Shown here in pieces: positions 1-8,390 of a stretch of DNA of 64,000 nucleotides (positions within the stretch are counted from its first letter, which is position 1; each line of letters starts with the position of its first letter). A model generated the notes under the pieces. The model was not told where the DNA came from. It did no database searches and worked only from the letters and a program-made list of their open reading frames with translations. The DNA comes from Legionellaceae bacterium. GTDB lineage: Bacteria > Pseudomonadota > Gammaproteobacteria > Legionellales > Legionellaceae. A program made the translations under genes and the position numbers. The DNA lies in contig JARGNV010000006.1 of assembly GCA_029212465.1 (NCBI GenBank), positions 27,439 to 91,438 on the forward strand, given 5' to 3'.

Positions 1-1
1 G

Positions 2-553
2 TCTGTTTTACCAGAATTAACCCTTGCGCGCATGCTTGGCGTACTCACCCATGAACTACTAGAGTGGATATGCACACACCACCCTAAAACGCTTGAAGAA
101 ATTCCTTGGCATATCACAACGCAAGCACTTGATGCACTCAACCTCACACCTGTTGAATTAAGTGCTGCAAAGACACAAATCCAGACATGGATTACTCATT
201 TTTTTCAGCACCCACGTGGCCAGTGGATTATGCAAAAGCATACAAAAGAAGCGAATGAGTATGCATTGCTTGTGTTTGAAAACAACCGCTTAAACACCCG
301 TATTATCGACCGCTTATTTGAAGAGAAGGGACGTCTTTGGATAATTGACTTTAAAACAGGGCAACACACCGAAGAACAACACATACACCACGAAAAGCAA
401 CTCAATCGTTATGCACACTACATGCAAGCGCATACAACCCTTCCGATTCACTGTGGCGTTTACTATCTTGAGACAACTGACTGGGTTGAGTGGGCTTGGG
501 CATCACGGGACGCTATCACGCGAAAAGTACCAGCGATAGAATCTGAAAATTAA
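2..553 (+). CDS. RecB-type nuclease domain, C-terminal end of a DNA helicase/nuclease (5' partial)
   Basis: The reading frame is open to the first base of the window, so this is the C-terminal part of a longer protein whose start lies outside; the ATG at 32 is probably internal. The visible part carries the PD-(D/E)XK nuclease signature of the RecB/AddA C-terminus: an early 'GVLTHELLEW' helix that supplies the histidine, then 'RIIDRLFEE' with the first catalytic aspartate, 'WIIDFKTG' with the D-x-K pair, and a downstream 'QLNRYAHYM' helix matching the Q-x-x-x-Y motif. Proteins ending this way are exonuclease V-type or AddA-like helicase-nucleases that process double-strand breaks. The helicase part is not visible, so RecB, AddA and a stand-alone RecB-like exonuclease cannot be separated. 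Confidence 0.75.
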   Translation, partial: SVLPELTLARMLGVLTHELLEWICTHHPKTLEEIPWHITTQALDALNLTPVELSAAKTQIQTWITHFFQHPRGQWIMQKHTKEANEYALLVFENNRLNTRIIDRLFEEKGRLWIIDFKTGQHTEEQHIHHEKQLNRYAHYMQAHTTLPIHCGVYYLETTDWVEWAWASRDAITRKVPAIESEN

Positions 554-585
554 TTACAAATAATGCTTTAATTTTAACCTAGGTA

Positions 586-594
586 TGCTATAAT
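586..594 (+). promoter_or_regulatory. Extended -10 promoter element
   Basis: A perfect TATAAT at 589-594 is preceded by TG one base upstream (586-587), an extended -10. The -35 region is weak. It lies about 30 bp before the start codon at 625 and probably drives that gene. Confidence 0.6.
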
Positions 595-624
595 GCACCA
601 TCTTTGTTTTTGGAGCATGCTGAT

Positions 625-1464
625 ATGGCAGATATAGAACTGGTTGTAAACAGAGCAAATGAATTAGAACAAAAAGCAAAAATGAACCGCAAATACCAAG
701 ATGCGCTTAAAGCATTTTCTGCGGCTGTTGCCAAAAAAAATGGTACAAAAGCACCTGAAAAAGCGAAAGAAGCTGAACTACTCGTTAAGTATTTGGATGC
801 TTATCACTACACCATCAATGGATTGAGGGGCACGACTGACGCAGAAAATAAATACTATAAAGATGCACTTGCCTGGGAAATAACACTCATTCAACACTGC
901 ACTACCTTAGTAAATGCAAAAAAAGACAAGCAAGCAGCAATTACTATAATCAACGAACACCTCTTAGCAATACCTACGTGCGAATTCTTACCCCTGAAGC
1001 CCGTGCCAGAACTCAAAGCGAAGCGCATTCAAAGTGCGGCTCTCGGCGCTGCTGAAATGGCCTTGGGAGGCATGCTAGTAGCTGCTGCACTTGCTGTGTG
1101 GATGACTGCTTATATAGCCTTGTATTTATCAATGCTCTCCTCTATGGTATTCCCTCCCTCATTTGCAGTTGCAGTGTGTGTGTCCGTGTTTTCAGTGTCT
1201 GTTACCGCACCTTTATTTTCTATACTGAGCGTCCCAGGGGATCTCCTCTTCCGTTATGGTAAGGAAACTTATCATTCATATGAAACGCAGAAAAAAGAAA
1301 TTGCACGTGTTGAAAAATACAATGCTTCATCTAGAAAACCGACCTTCTTTATTGAAGATACGGAAAACCGCGAAAAACTCGCGAAAAAGGTCTCTGAATT
1401 TGAAGCGAGCGAACAAAATACTGAAGAAAAAAGAAGCTTCTTCAGTAGGATGACTTGCGATTAA
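625..1464 (+). CDS. Hypothetical helical membrane protein with hydrophobic hairpin, effector-like
   Basis: I do not recognise this 279-residue protein. The start is placed at ATG 625, seven codons inside the longest frame (TTG 604), because GGAG at 612-615 is correctly spaced before it. The first 130 residues are charged and predicted helical; then come two or three hydrophobic segments (roughly residues 145-210, rich in Ala, Val, Met, Leu, Ser and Phe); the C-terminal 70 residues are very polar and Glu/Lys-rich, ending in 'NTEEKRSFFSRM'. It has its own promoter and stands alone between a nuclease gene and mrp. A soluble helical head, central hydrophobic hairpin and polar Glu-rich tail resemble many Legionella and Coxiella secreted effectors, but that is analogy only. 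The gene at 27730 has a similar plan. Confidence 0.6.
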   Translation: MADIELVVNRANELEQKAKMNRKYQDALKAFSAAVAKKNGTKAPEKAKEAELLVKYLDAYHYTINGLRGTTDAENKYYKDALAWEITLIQHCTTLVNAKKDKQAAITIINEHLLAIPTCEFLPLKPVPELKAKRIQSAALGAAEMALGGMLVAAALAVWMTAYIALYLSMLSSMVFPPSFAVAVCVSVFSVSVTAPLFSILSVPGDLLFRYGKETYHSYETQKKEIARVEKYNASSRKPTFFIEDTENREKLAKKVSEFEASEQNTEEKRSFFSRMTCD

Positions 1465-1478
1465 ACTGATTAAAGAAT

Positions 1479-1502
1479 CTTTCTCTCGCAAGCGAGAGAA
1501 AG
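1479..1502. repeat. Perfect 10-bp inverted repeat (hairpin)
   Basis: CTTTCTCTCG and CGAGAGAAAG are separated by the loop CAAG just after the stop codon at 1464. There is no run of T on either strand directly after the stem, so it is at best a weak terminator; it may instead protect the mRNA end. Confidence 0.5.
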
Positions 1503-1608
1503 AAAAGCCCATTGCCAAACAAATGTCAGTATGCATGAACACATGATAGAAAGCTTTAATAGCACACGGTAAACGCATGTATGGTACACCAGCCGCCTAA
1601 AAGTAAGG

Positions 1609-1614
1609 TATAAT
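1609..1614 (+). promoter_or_regulatory. -10 element before mrp
   Basis: A consensus TATAAT lies 30 bp upstream of the mrp start codon. I see no convincing -35 hexamer at 16-18 bp. Confidence 0.45.
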
Positions 1615-1643
1615 ACATCCCTTTCTTTACATACGAATACGCC

Positions 1644-2483
1644 ATGCATATCAAAACACACATGACACAACTCCCAGGAAAGCAGCTTCGTGGTATCAAA
1701 AACACCATCGCAATTGGTTCTGGTAAAGGAGGTGTCGGTAAATCAACTGTCACCGTTAACCTAGCTGCAGCACTCGCACAGCTAGGCTTTCGTGTCGGTA
1801 TTTTAGACGCCGATATTTATGGCCCGAGTATTCCTCAGTTATTAGGCCAAACAAATGACGTGCAATGCGAAGGCAATCAATACCTACCTGTTCAAGCACA
1901 CGGTATTCAGGCAATGTCGATTGGTTATTTAACCGAGCACGCCATGCCACTTATTTGGCGCGGCCCCATGCTCGCTAAATCGATGCTTCAACTGCTTGAT
2001 ACAACTAAGTGGGATGCACTCGATTATTTGCTCATTGATTTACCACCTGGCACAGGCGACATTCAGCTGAGTCTTGTACAAAAAATTCCACTGACTGCCG
2101 CCATCATTGTGACAACGCCACAAACTGTTGCGACAAACGATGCAGAAAAAGCCCTATGCATGTTTCAAAAAACCAACATTCATGTGTTAGGTCTCATTGA
2201 GAATATGGCAGAACATATTTGTGAGAAATGTGGCCATCATAGCACCTTATTTGGCAAGGGCGGTGCAAAGACACTTGCAGATACCTACAACACACCAGTG
2301 CTTGGACAACTCCCTCTGCATGCACAAATTAGAGAAGATAGCGATGCAGGAACACCCTCTGCCATCACAAACAATCAACAGCTTACGGAGGCTTTCAGAC
2401 GCATTGCGACCAACGCACATACTGCCTTGAGTGAACGCCCACTCAATTATGCTGACAAGTTTCCTCCTGTAGTGGTAGAGTAA
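1644..2483 (+). CDS. mrp: Mrp/ApbC-type iron-sulfur cluster carrier ATPase
   Basis: A P-loop ATPase of the Mrp/Nbp35 family that binds a [4Fe-4S] cluster and passes it to apoproteins in the cytosol. The deviant Walker A 'GSGKGGVGKST' is near residue 27, the switch I region 'DADIYGPSIPQLLG' near residue 55, Walker B 'LLIDLPPGTGD' near residue 130, and the cluster-ligating pair 'CEKCG' near residue 193. The protein (279 residues) is shorter than enterobacterial Mrp because the N-terminal MIP18/DUF59-like domain is missing; such short forms are common. Start could be ATG 1644 or ATG 1662. The M20 peptidase gene follows 29 bp downstream on the same strand and may be cotranscribed. Confidence 0.9.
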   Translation: MHIKTHMTQLPGKQLRGIKNTIAIGSGKGGVGKSTVTVNLAAALAQLGFRVGILDADIYGPSIPQLLGQTNDVQCEGNQYLPVQAHGIQAMSIGYLTEHAMPLIWRGPMLAKSMLQLLDTTKWDALDYLLIDLPPGTGDIQLSLVQKIPLTAAIIVTTPQTVATNDAEKALCMFQKTNIHVLGLIENMAEHICEKCGHHSTLFGKGGAKTLADTYNTPVLGQLPLHAQIREDSDAGTPSAITNNQQLTEAFRRIATNAHTALSERPLNYADKFPPVVVE

Positions 2484-2512
2484 ATAAAACCACTCACACT
2501 TTAGGTGGTCGC

Positions 2513-3751
2513 ATGACAACGTCAATGCAGACATGGGCTAAAACACTTAAAAGCACGCTTCAAAAGCAAGAAGCAGCAATGCTTGAAATGTTATATGCTT
2601 TCTGTGCAATTAATTCTGGGAGCCATCATCTGCAAGGGCTTGCCCATATGCATGATGCATTAACAAGTGCGTTCACCCCCCTCACAGACAACATTGAAAC
2701 TCACCCGCTTCCCCCTGTATCAACAATTAACTTACGAGGAAAAGAAGCACATGATGGCGTTGGCGCCTTGCTTTACTTACGTAAGCGCCCTCACCTAACG
2801 CGTCGTGTTTTACTCAGTGGACACATGGACACTGTTTTTGGGAAACACCATCCCTTTCAAACCATTACAGCACCCAAACCTGGTATTCTAAAAGGCCCAG
2901 GTGTTGCTGACATGAAAGGTGGACTTATCGTTATTCTGCACGCACTACAAGCATTTGAAACTACCCCTGCGGCAAACAGCATTGGCTGGGATGTGGTTAT
3001 CAGTGCCGATGAAGAACTCGGCTCGCCTGCCTCTCGCGAGTTCTTTAAAAAAATTCGCCACCGTTACCAGGCAGCGCTCGTCTATGAACCTGCAGTCAAT
3101 ACTGAAGGCGGATTTGCAAGAAGCCGCAAAGGTAGTGGAAAATTCACACTGATCGCTCATGGAAAAACAGCCCATGCAGGGCGTGCTTTCAATAAAGGAA
3201 AGAATGCCATTGCATATCTTTCTGAGGTATTAGTCGCTGTCAATGATTTCAATAAAAATGATAGGCATATTACATTTAATATTGGTGAAATAGCAGGTGG
3301 ACAAGCACTCAATATTGTACCAGACACAGCCGTTGCCAAACTTGATATTCGTACCTCTCAGCCTGATGATGAGGCCTGGGTACACAAACAATTTCAACAA
3401 CTCATTAAGCAATTCAAACGACATGGATATGAGCTCACCCTACATGGCAGCTTTGGGCGCCCTGTCAAACAAATAAACCCCGCAAGTGAGGCACTCTTTA
3501 AACGCTTGAAAGCCATTGGAAAACTTCAAGGTAAAACGTTTAGCTGGCAGGATACAGGGGGCTGCTGCGATGGTAATAACTTAGCTGAAGAAGGGCTTGC
3601 TGTCATTGATACCTTAGGTGTTCGTGGAGGCAATATTCATAGCGCAGAAGAATTTTTAGTCACTGAGAGCCTCGTTGAGCGCGCACAACTCACAGCACTC
3701 CTATTAATTGATCTTGCTGAAGGCGGCCTTGAAACGCTCTCGCCACATTAA
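2513..3751 (+). CDS. M20 family metallopeptidase, glutamate carboxypeptidase-like
   Basis: A dizinc exopeptidase of the M20 family (412 residues). Metal-ligand motifs appear in the usual order: 'LSGHMDTVFG' near residue 105 (His and following Asp), 'GPGVADMKGG' near 130 (bridging Asp), 'ISADEELGSPAS' near 165 (catalytic Glu and zinc Glu), 'YEPA' near 190, and a C-terminal His in 'GGNIHSAEEF' near 382. The region after 'GKTAHAGRAFNKGKNAI' is the dimerisation/lid domain. The combination is closest to carboxypeptidase G2-type enzymes that remove C-terminal glutamate from peptides or folates; the exact substrate cannot be read from sequence. Start ATG 2513 is supported by AGGTGG at 2502-2507. No signal peptide, so probably cytosolic. 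Confidence 0.85.
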   Translation: MTTSMQTWAKTLKSTLQKQEAAMLEMLYAFCAINSGSHHLQGLAHMHDALTSAFTPLTDNIETHPLPPVSTINLRGKEAHDGVGALLYLRKRPHLTRRVLLSGHMDTVFGKHHPFQTITAPKPGILKGPGVADMKGGLIVILHALQAFETTPAANSIGWDVVISADEELGSPASREFFKKIRHRYQAALVYEPAVNTEGGFARSRKGSGKFTLIAHGKTAHAGRAFNKGKNAIAYLSEVLVAVNDFNKNDRHITFNIGEIAGGQALNIVPDTAVAKLDIRTSQPDDEAWVHKQFQQLIKQFKRHGYELTLHGSFGRPVKQINPASEALFKRLKAIGKLQGKTFSWQDTGGCCDGNNLAEEGLAVIDTLGVRGGNIHSAEEFLVTESLVERAQLTALLLIDLAEGGLETLSPH

Positions 3752-3806
3752 CGCCTGTTTTATGCTATACCTTTGAATAGGGCTCACTCTCACGCACCTT
3801 ATTGAT

Positions 3807-4553
3807 ATGAAAAAATGGCTTCTTTTTTGCGTTATGTTTTGTACTTCGCTTCCTCTTCTTGCAGAGAAGCCGCCACTACGCGTCGCCCTCACGCCCTTTG
3901 CGCCTCCTTTTGTTATGCAAACCAACACACAACAGTTTCATGGATTTGACATTGAAGTCATTGAGTACGTTTGCAAAAAACTTGAGCGTCGCTGCGAGTA
4001 TATACCCATGACTTTCAGTCAACTGATTCCAGCCCTTGTTGAAGGAAAAGCAGATGTTGCCATTGGGGGTATCATTATTACACTGCCTCGTTCACGACTT
4101 GTACGTTTTTCAACCCCTTACATGGTGAGTAAAGTACAATTTGTAGGCACTCAAGCAGTTGATATTTCTCCTCCTTTTGAGTTAAAGCAACTCTCTAAAA
4201 AACGCATTGGCGTATTAACCGGCGGTGGATTTGCACGCCTTATTCGTAACATCGATATCGACAAGCCTAAACTCGTTTCATTTAAAGAAGACAGTGAAAT
4301 CATTCATGCATTACATACCAATAGAATTTCACTTGCACTCCTAACAACACCTAAAGCACATTACTGGAAAAGTAACGCCGCGGATTCGTTTCAATATATC
4401 GGTAATCCATTCCCTGTTGGTTTCGGGTTTGCCGTTGCCATCAACCCAAATGAAGCCAGCTTGATTAAAGACGTTGACCTCGCTTTACTCGACTATCAAG
4501 ATAGCGATAACTATAAAACGAATTACAATTTGTATATCAGAAACGAGTTCTAA
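3807..4553 (+). CDS. Periplasmic amino-acid-type solute-binding protein
   Basis: A family 3 bacterial extracellular solute-binding protein (248 residues). It starts with a clear signal peptide (Lys-Lys, about 15 hydrophobic residues, probable cleavage after 'LPLLA'). The mature part opens with 'LRVALTPFAPPFVMQ' and 'GFDIEVIEYVCKKL', the usual first strand and helix of polar amino-acid binding proteins, followed by 'DVAIGGIIITLPRSRLVRFSTPYM', quoted here in two halves as the ligand-loop region near residue 85-105. No permease or ATPase gene lies next to it, so it may serve a transporter encoded elsewhere or act as a sensor. It may be transcribed alone between the peptidase gene and rimO. Confidence 0.8.
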   Translation: MKKWLLFCVMFCTSLPLLAEKPPLRVALTPFAPPFVMQTNTQQFHGFDIEVIEYVCKKLERRCEYIPMTFSQLIPALVEGKADVAIGGIIITLPRSRLVRFSTPYMVSKVQFVGTQAVDISPPFELKQLSKKRIGVLTGGGFARLIRNIDIDKPKLVSFKEDSEIIHALHTNRISLALLTTPKAHYWKSNAADSFQYIGNPFPVGFGFAVAINPNEASLIKDVDLALLDYQDSDNYKTNYNLYIRNEF

Positions 4554-4554
4554 C

Positions 4555-4584
4555 TCGACAATTCTCTCTAAAACCCTGTATAAT
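4555..4584 (+). promoter_or_regulatory. Sigma-70 promoter for rimO
   Basis: TCGACA at 4555-4560 and TATAAT at 4579-4584 are separated by 18 bp, and lie 25 bp before the rimO start codon. Confidence 0.6.
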
Positions 4585-4608
4585 TCGTCCTTTTTTTGAC
4601 CTGATTAA

Positions 4609-5907
4609 ATGAGCAATTACACCATGAACCATCGGATAGGATTTGTAAGCCTTGGGTGTCCCAAAGCACTTGTTGACTCAGAGCGTATTATTACCCGACT
4701 TCGCGCTGAAGGATATGAGTTGGTGCAAACCTTTCAGGATGCGGGCATTGTTATTATTAATACGTGTGGTTTTATTGACTCAGCAGTTGAAGAGTCACTT
4801 GCAACCATTCAAGAAGCCATGGCTGAAAATGGCCGCGTGATTGTAACAGGATGTCTTGGTGCTAAAGCAGATGTCATTCGAAAGGCATGCCCTGATGTCT
4901 TACATATTAGTGGTGCACATGCGTATGAAGAAGTGGTGCGGGCTGTTCACAAACACCTGCCTCCTCCCAAAGATCCATTCACACAACTGATTCCACCGGA
5001 AGGCATTAAGCTCACGCCGCGTCATTATGCATACCTTAAAATTTCAGAAGGATGTAATCATAAATGTACTTTTTGTATCATTCCAAACATGCGTGGCAAA
5101 CTGCAAAGTTACCCTTTTGAAAACGTTTTAAAAGATGCGGAACGTCTCAAAAGTGCGGGTGTACGCGAATTGCTCGTTATCGCACAAGATACCAGTGCTT
5201 ACGGCCTTGATACCGGAAAACTACAATTTTATGACTTGTGCAAGGCGCTCAGTGAACTTGGCATTTGGGTACGATTACATTATGTATACCCCTACCCACA
5301 TGTTGATACCGTTATCCCTCTCATGCAAGACGGCAGCCTACTGCCTTATTTAGATATTCCATTGCAACATGCAAGTCCACGCCTGCTTAAAGCCATGCGC
5401 CGCCCTGCTAATGCAGAAAACACGCTTGAGCGTATCGCAAAATGGCGGAATGTTTGTCCTGATATTACCATTCGATCAACCTTTATTGTTGGGTTTCCAG
5501 GAGAAACTGATGAAGAATTTGAAACGCTTTTAAGCTTCCTTGAAGAAGCACAATTAGATCGCGTTGGTTGCTTTCAGTATTCACCTGTCAAAGGGGCACG
5601 CGCAAATGATTTGGCAGCGCCCATTCCCGATAAAATTAAAGCAGAACGTTTTGATGCCTTCATGCGCCTACAAGCAGATATCAGTCGCAAGAAGCTCACA
5701 CAAAAGATTGGAACCACACAAACTGTTTTGATTGATAGCGTTGAAGAAGACCGCATTATTGCCCGCAGCATGGCAGATGCCCCTGAAATTGACGGCTTGG
5801 TCTATTTACCCCTTGGAAGTGCGGTTAAACAAGGTGAGTTTACAAACGTCACCATTACAGACAGTGATGATTATGACTTATACGCTGAACTTGTCACTGC
5901 ACATTAA
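4609..5907 (+). CDS. rimO: Ribosomal protein S12 methylthiotransferase RimO
   Basis: A radical-SAM methylthiotransferase (432 residues) that adds a methylthio group to the conserved aspartate of ribosomal protein S12. The N-terminal UPF0004 domain starts with '[18 protein letters not shown]' and holds three cysteines for the second cluster ('LGCPK', 'NTCGFIDSA', 'TGCLGAKAD'). The radical-SAM core has the CxxxCxxC triad in '[16 protein letters not shown]' near residue 149. The C-terminal TRAM domain covers the last 65 residues. '[10 protein letters not shown]' and the triad context are RimO-like rather than MiaB-like. ATG 4609 is used; ATG 4624 is an alternative. It has its own promoter. Confidence 0.95.
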   Translation: MSNYTMNHRIGFVSLGCPKALVDSERIITRLRAEGYELVQTFQDAGIVIINTCGFIDSAVEESLATIQEAMAENGRVIVTGCLGAKADVIRKACPDVLHISGAHAYEEVVRAVHKHLPPPKDPFTQLIPPEGIKLTPRHYAYLKISEGCNHKCTFCIIPNMRGKLQSYPFENVLKDAERLKSAGVRELLVIAQDTSAYGLDTGKLQFYDLCKALSELGIWVRLHYVYPYPHVDTVIPLMQDGSLLPYLDIPLQHASPRLLKAMRRPANAENTLERIAKWRNVCPDITIRSTFIVGFPGETDEEFETLLSFLEEAQLDRVGCFQYSPVKGARANDLAAPIPDKIKAERFDAFMRLQADISRKKLTQKIGTTQTVLIDSVEEDRIIARSMADAPEIDGLVYLPLGSAVKQGEFTNVTITDSDDYDLYAELVTAH

Positions 5908-5955
5908 GCTATACTTAAATATAGACGTTTTGGGTGGCAATAACTGGGGTAAGAC

Positions 5956-6144
5956 ATGACAGACCATAAAAATGAGAAAAAAAATGATAATTCCGAGAAA
6001 GCTAAAGAAACCTGGGAAAAGCTCCGAGAAGGCTTAAAAGGTTTTTTAGAGACGGGCGTTGAAGGATATGATAGATGGGACAGAGACAAAAATCCTGAAG
6101 ATTTTGGCAAGAAAAATGATGAAGAAAACGGCCCAACGCCTTAA
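5956..6144 (+). CDS. Small highly charged hypothetical protein
   Basis: A 62-residue, Lys/Glu/Asp-rich protein with no hydrophobic segment; almost all residues are charged or polar, with a possible short amphipathic helix around 'EKLREGLKGFLETGVEGYDR'. A purine-rich stretch at 5946-5952 (GGGGTAA) is correctly spaced before the ATG, and the frame ends cleanly before the convergent gene at 6183. It follows rimO by 48 bp. I cannot assign a function; the good ribosome-binding site is the main reason to regard it as a real gene. Confidence 0.5.
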   Translation: MTDHKNEKKNDNSEKAKETWEKLREGLKGFLETGVEGYDRWDRDKNPEDFGKKNDEENGPTP

Positions 6145-6182
6145 AACTAAACCAGGAGGAGGTAGCGCAGAGCGCGCCTTAT

Positions 6183-7262
6183 TTATCTTAGCGCTCTAGG
6201 CGAAAAAAAATCGTCGTCATCCCCTTCCTCATCTGAGCTAAACCCTTCTTGGTCTGTGTCTTTTTCACCGATGAAACCTGATTTAAACTGCTTCCGCTGT
6301 ACGGGGGATAGTGTAGGGCTGTCTCCTTGAAAACGCTCTTGATTATCTTCTTCCCCGTCGTCCATAAAACTTATATCTAAATCAAGTGAGACCTCACTGC
6401 TTTCAACCGTTGTTGCTTCAGAGACAGGGCTTTCTGAGAGGCTTCGTTTTATTTCCTGTGCTTCATCTTTGAAATTGTATGCTTTTACACTTAAATTTTC
6501 GCGAGGCTCAATAGAGGTTATAAGGGTAATCTGTGCTCCTCTAATGCCACCCCTTTCATTCAAAGCATTGCCAAATACAACACGTGATACCTCAGGCTTT
6601 GTAAAACGATGGACGCGTCCACCCTCCTCAAGTGCATCACCATCTGTGTCAGCAATTAAAATACGTAAACCTCGCCCCTGCCCTCCGAATAGTGGAGGTC
6701 TGTCATGAGATCTATTCCTAACTGAACCGTGAGATTTGTCTACATAGTCTTTTTGCCCTTGTTCGGTACTGAGCTTCTCTAGAAATGCTTGATTCCTAAA
6801 ACCACGACCTGAGTCAGTCACTTGTATCACCACTTTATCAGGATGTGTTGTGGCATCAATATGAAGGGATAGGGTTATCCCTGCTGGGATGGTTTTGTTA
6901 CTATCATAATAGCGCTCAATGGCTTCACCTATGCTATTTTTTATGAGTTCAATAAAGCTATTTTCCATCATATCTGCAGCCGGAGATGCTTGAGTAGCGC
7001 TTATTTGCTCAGGCGTTAAACCTTGAGTTGCTATGGTGAAGGCGCGCTCCCAATATGTTGCACCCGAAAGTCCTTCGAACGAGAAGTGTATGCCTGTGAA
7101 TATCTCATTAAACTCATGAGCTGCTTGTGCTTTGGCTGCCTGCCCTTTGGCACTCATTTTTTTATCAAATGCACGGACGTATTTGGTTAAGTCAAAGTGG
7201 AAGTCAACAAGCCCCGGGCCATTTGACTCCATCACAAAAAAGTTTGGCACAATCGGCCCCAC
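6183..7262 (-). CDS. Orphan GHKL (HATPase_c-fold) ATPase with acidic disordered tail
   Basis: A 359-residue protein whose central part carries the GHKL (gyrase/Hsp90/histidine kinase/MutL) nucleotide-binding motifs in order: an N box 'IELIKNSIGEAIE' (Glu105, Asn109), a G1 box 'VTDSGRGF' (148-155), a long lid, a G2 box 'GGQGRGLRIL' (193-202) and the closing strand 'GAQITLITS' (242-250). No histidine-phosphoacceptor helix, transmembrane segment or receiver domain is present, so it is not an ordinary sensor kinase. The last 90 residues are very acidic and probably disordered, with runs such as 'DDGEEDNQERF' and 'EEGDDDDFF'. The reading begins at GTG 7262; ATG 7232 is an alternative, neither with a strong ribosome site. 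It is monocistronic and convergent with the small gene at 5956. Function unknown. Confidence 0.7.
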   Translation of the reverse strand: MGPIVPNFFVMESNGPGLVDFHFDLTKYVRAFDKKMSAKGQAAKAQAAHEFNEIFTGIHFSFEGLSGATYWERAFTIATQGLTPEQISATQASPAADMMENSFIELIKNSIGEAIERYYDSNKTIPAGITLSLHIDATTHPDKVVIQVTDSGRGFRNQAFLEKLSTEQGQKDYVDKSHGSVRNRSHDRPPLFGGQGRGLRILIADTDGDALEEGGRVHRFTKPEVSRVVFGNALNERGGIRGAQITLITSIEPRENLSVKAYNFKDEAQEIKRSLSESPVSEATTVESSEVSLDLDISFMDDGEEDNQERFQGDSPTLSPVQRKQFKSGFIGEKDTDQEGFSSDEEGDDDDFFSPRALR

Positions 7263-7349
7263 GCTTAAATGGACGTATTATTTATAATAGACCAAACTGG
7301 GAAATATATCTGAAGCAAACACACAAGACACTTGCTGTATCACATTGAA

Positions 7350-8390
7350 TCAAGCACTTCCTCTAGATTCTTGTAACAAGGTAATAAAAAGCACCATCAC
7401 AATAGGGCCAACAAACAACCCAAGCAAACCAAGCGTTTCAAGGCCGCCCAAAATACCAAACAACACCGCTAAAAACGGCAGCGATATACTCCCGCCAATT
7501 AAAACCGGCTTTACAAAATGGTCTGCCGTAAACATCACGACTGTGCCACATACAATCACAACAAGCGCACCAAGCAGGCTTCCGTGAGACCAAAGCATCA
7601 TCGCAACTACCGCAAACACAACCGGTACGACAAAAGGAATCATAGCCGCAATACCGGTTAAAATACCTAACAAAGTTGGCCCTGGCGCCCCCACCCAGGC
7701 GTAGCATGTACCCATTAAAATGCCAACACCGATGCCCACTAAAATCGTGCCATTTACAGTTCCTCTTAAAGCCCTTGGCAATTTTTTAGCATAGCGATGC
7801 CAGCGCGCGCCTAGACAGTTTTCTCCTACTTCATTAATCACACGGATAATAGTTTCTCCATCGCGATAAAAGAAAAAAACGACCAGTAATGTAAAACCAA
7901 TTTGAAAACTTCGATGTGCAAGATTTAAGCTAATCCGCTTTGCATAGTAACTCACAGGCGTTAATGAAAGATGTACGTTTGAAATCAGATGTTTGATATG
8001 GCCCGGCTCACTTAAGTTTTTATCCCAATAAGCAGCCACTTCTTTTCCAAGTAACGGGATTTCTTGTAAAAACGCCGGAATCTCGCCGCCATGACGATTT
8101 AAATGTTGTAAGTAATTCAAGAAAATTTGTAAATCTCGCACAACGATGCTAACCAGCCAACTCAAAGGCAATAAAAGCAAGAGCGCAAACAATGTTGTAA
8201 ACAAAAAAGCAGAGATATTTTTCTGTTTGCCAAAAAAACGCGACCATCGCAAGTACATTGGGTAGGTTGCAATCGCGATAACCCCCCCCCAAACCAATGA
8301 AGGGATAAATCGGTGAATAATAAATAAGGTGAATAAAACAACCACAACCGTCAGGGTAATACTGATTAACTCCTTATGGTTCTCATTCAT
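7350..8390 (-). CDS. AI-2E/PerM family membrane transporter
   Basis: A 346-residue integral membrane protein of the AI-2E transporter (PerM/YdiK) family, with about seven or eight hydrophobic segments. It opens with a hydrophobic pair around 'LTVVVVLFTLFIIHRF', has the long hydrophilic periplasmic region at residues 95-150, and finishes with glycine-rich helices such as 'FGILGGLETLGLLGLFVGP', the best conserved part of the family. Family members are proposed exporters of small molecules or ions; the substrate here is unknown. The ATG overlaps the pgpA stop codon by one base (TGATG), indicating translational coupling. A run of nine G on the coding strand (8282-8290 in plus coordinates) lies in the N-terminal third and could be slippery. 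Confidence 0.85.
   Translation of the reverse strand: MNENHKELISITLTVVVVLFTLFIIHRFIPSLVWGGVIAIATYPMYLRWSRFFGKQKNISAFLFTTLFALLLLLPLSWLVSIVVRDLQIFLNYLQHLNRHGGEIPAFLQEIPLLGKEVAAYWDKNLSEPGHIKHLISNVHLSLTPVSYYAKRISLNLAHRSFQIGFTLLVVFFFYRDGETIIRVINEVGENCLGARWHRYAKKLPRALRGTVNGTILVGIGVGILMGTCYAWVGAPGPTLLGILTGIAAMIPFVVPVVFAVVAMMLWSHGSLLGALVVIVCGTVVMFTADHFVKPVLIGGSISLPFLAVLFGILGGLETLGLLGLFVGPIVMVLFITLLQESRGSA

Noticed and set aside
560..580. PmrA-like box before the gene at 625
   Set aside because: TTAA copies are 18 and 6 bp apart, not 11, so the period does not fit.
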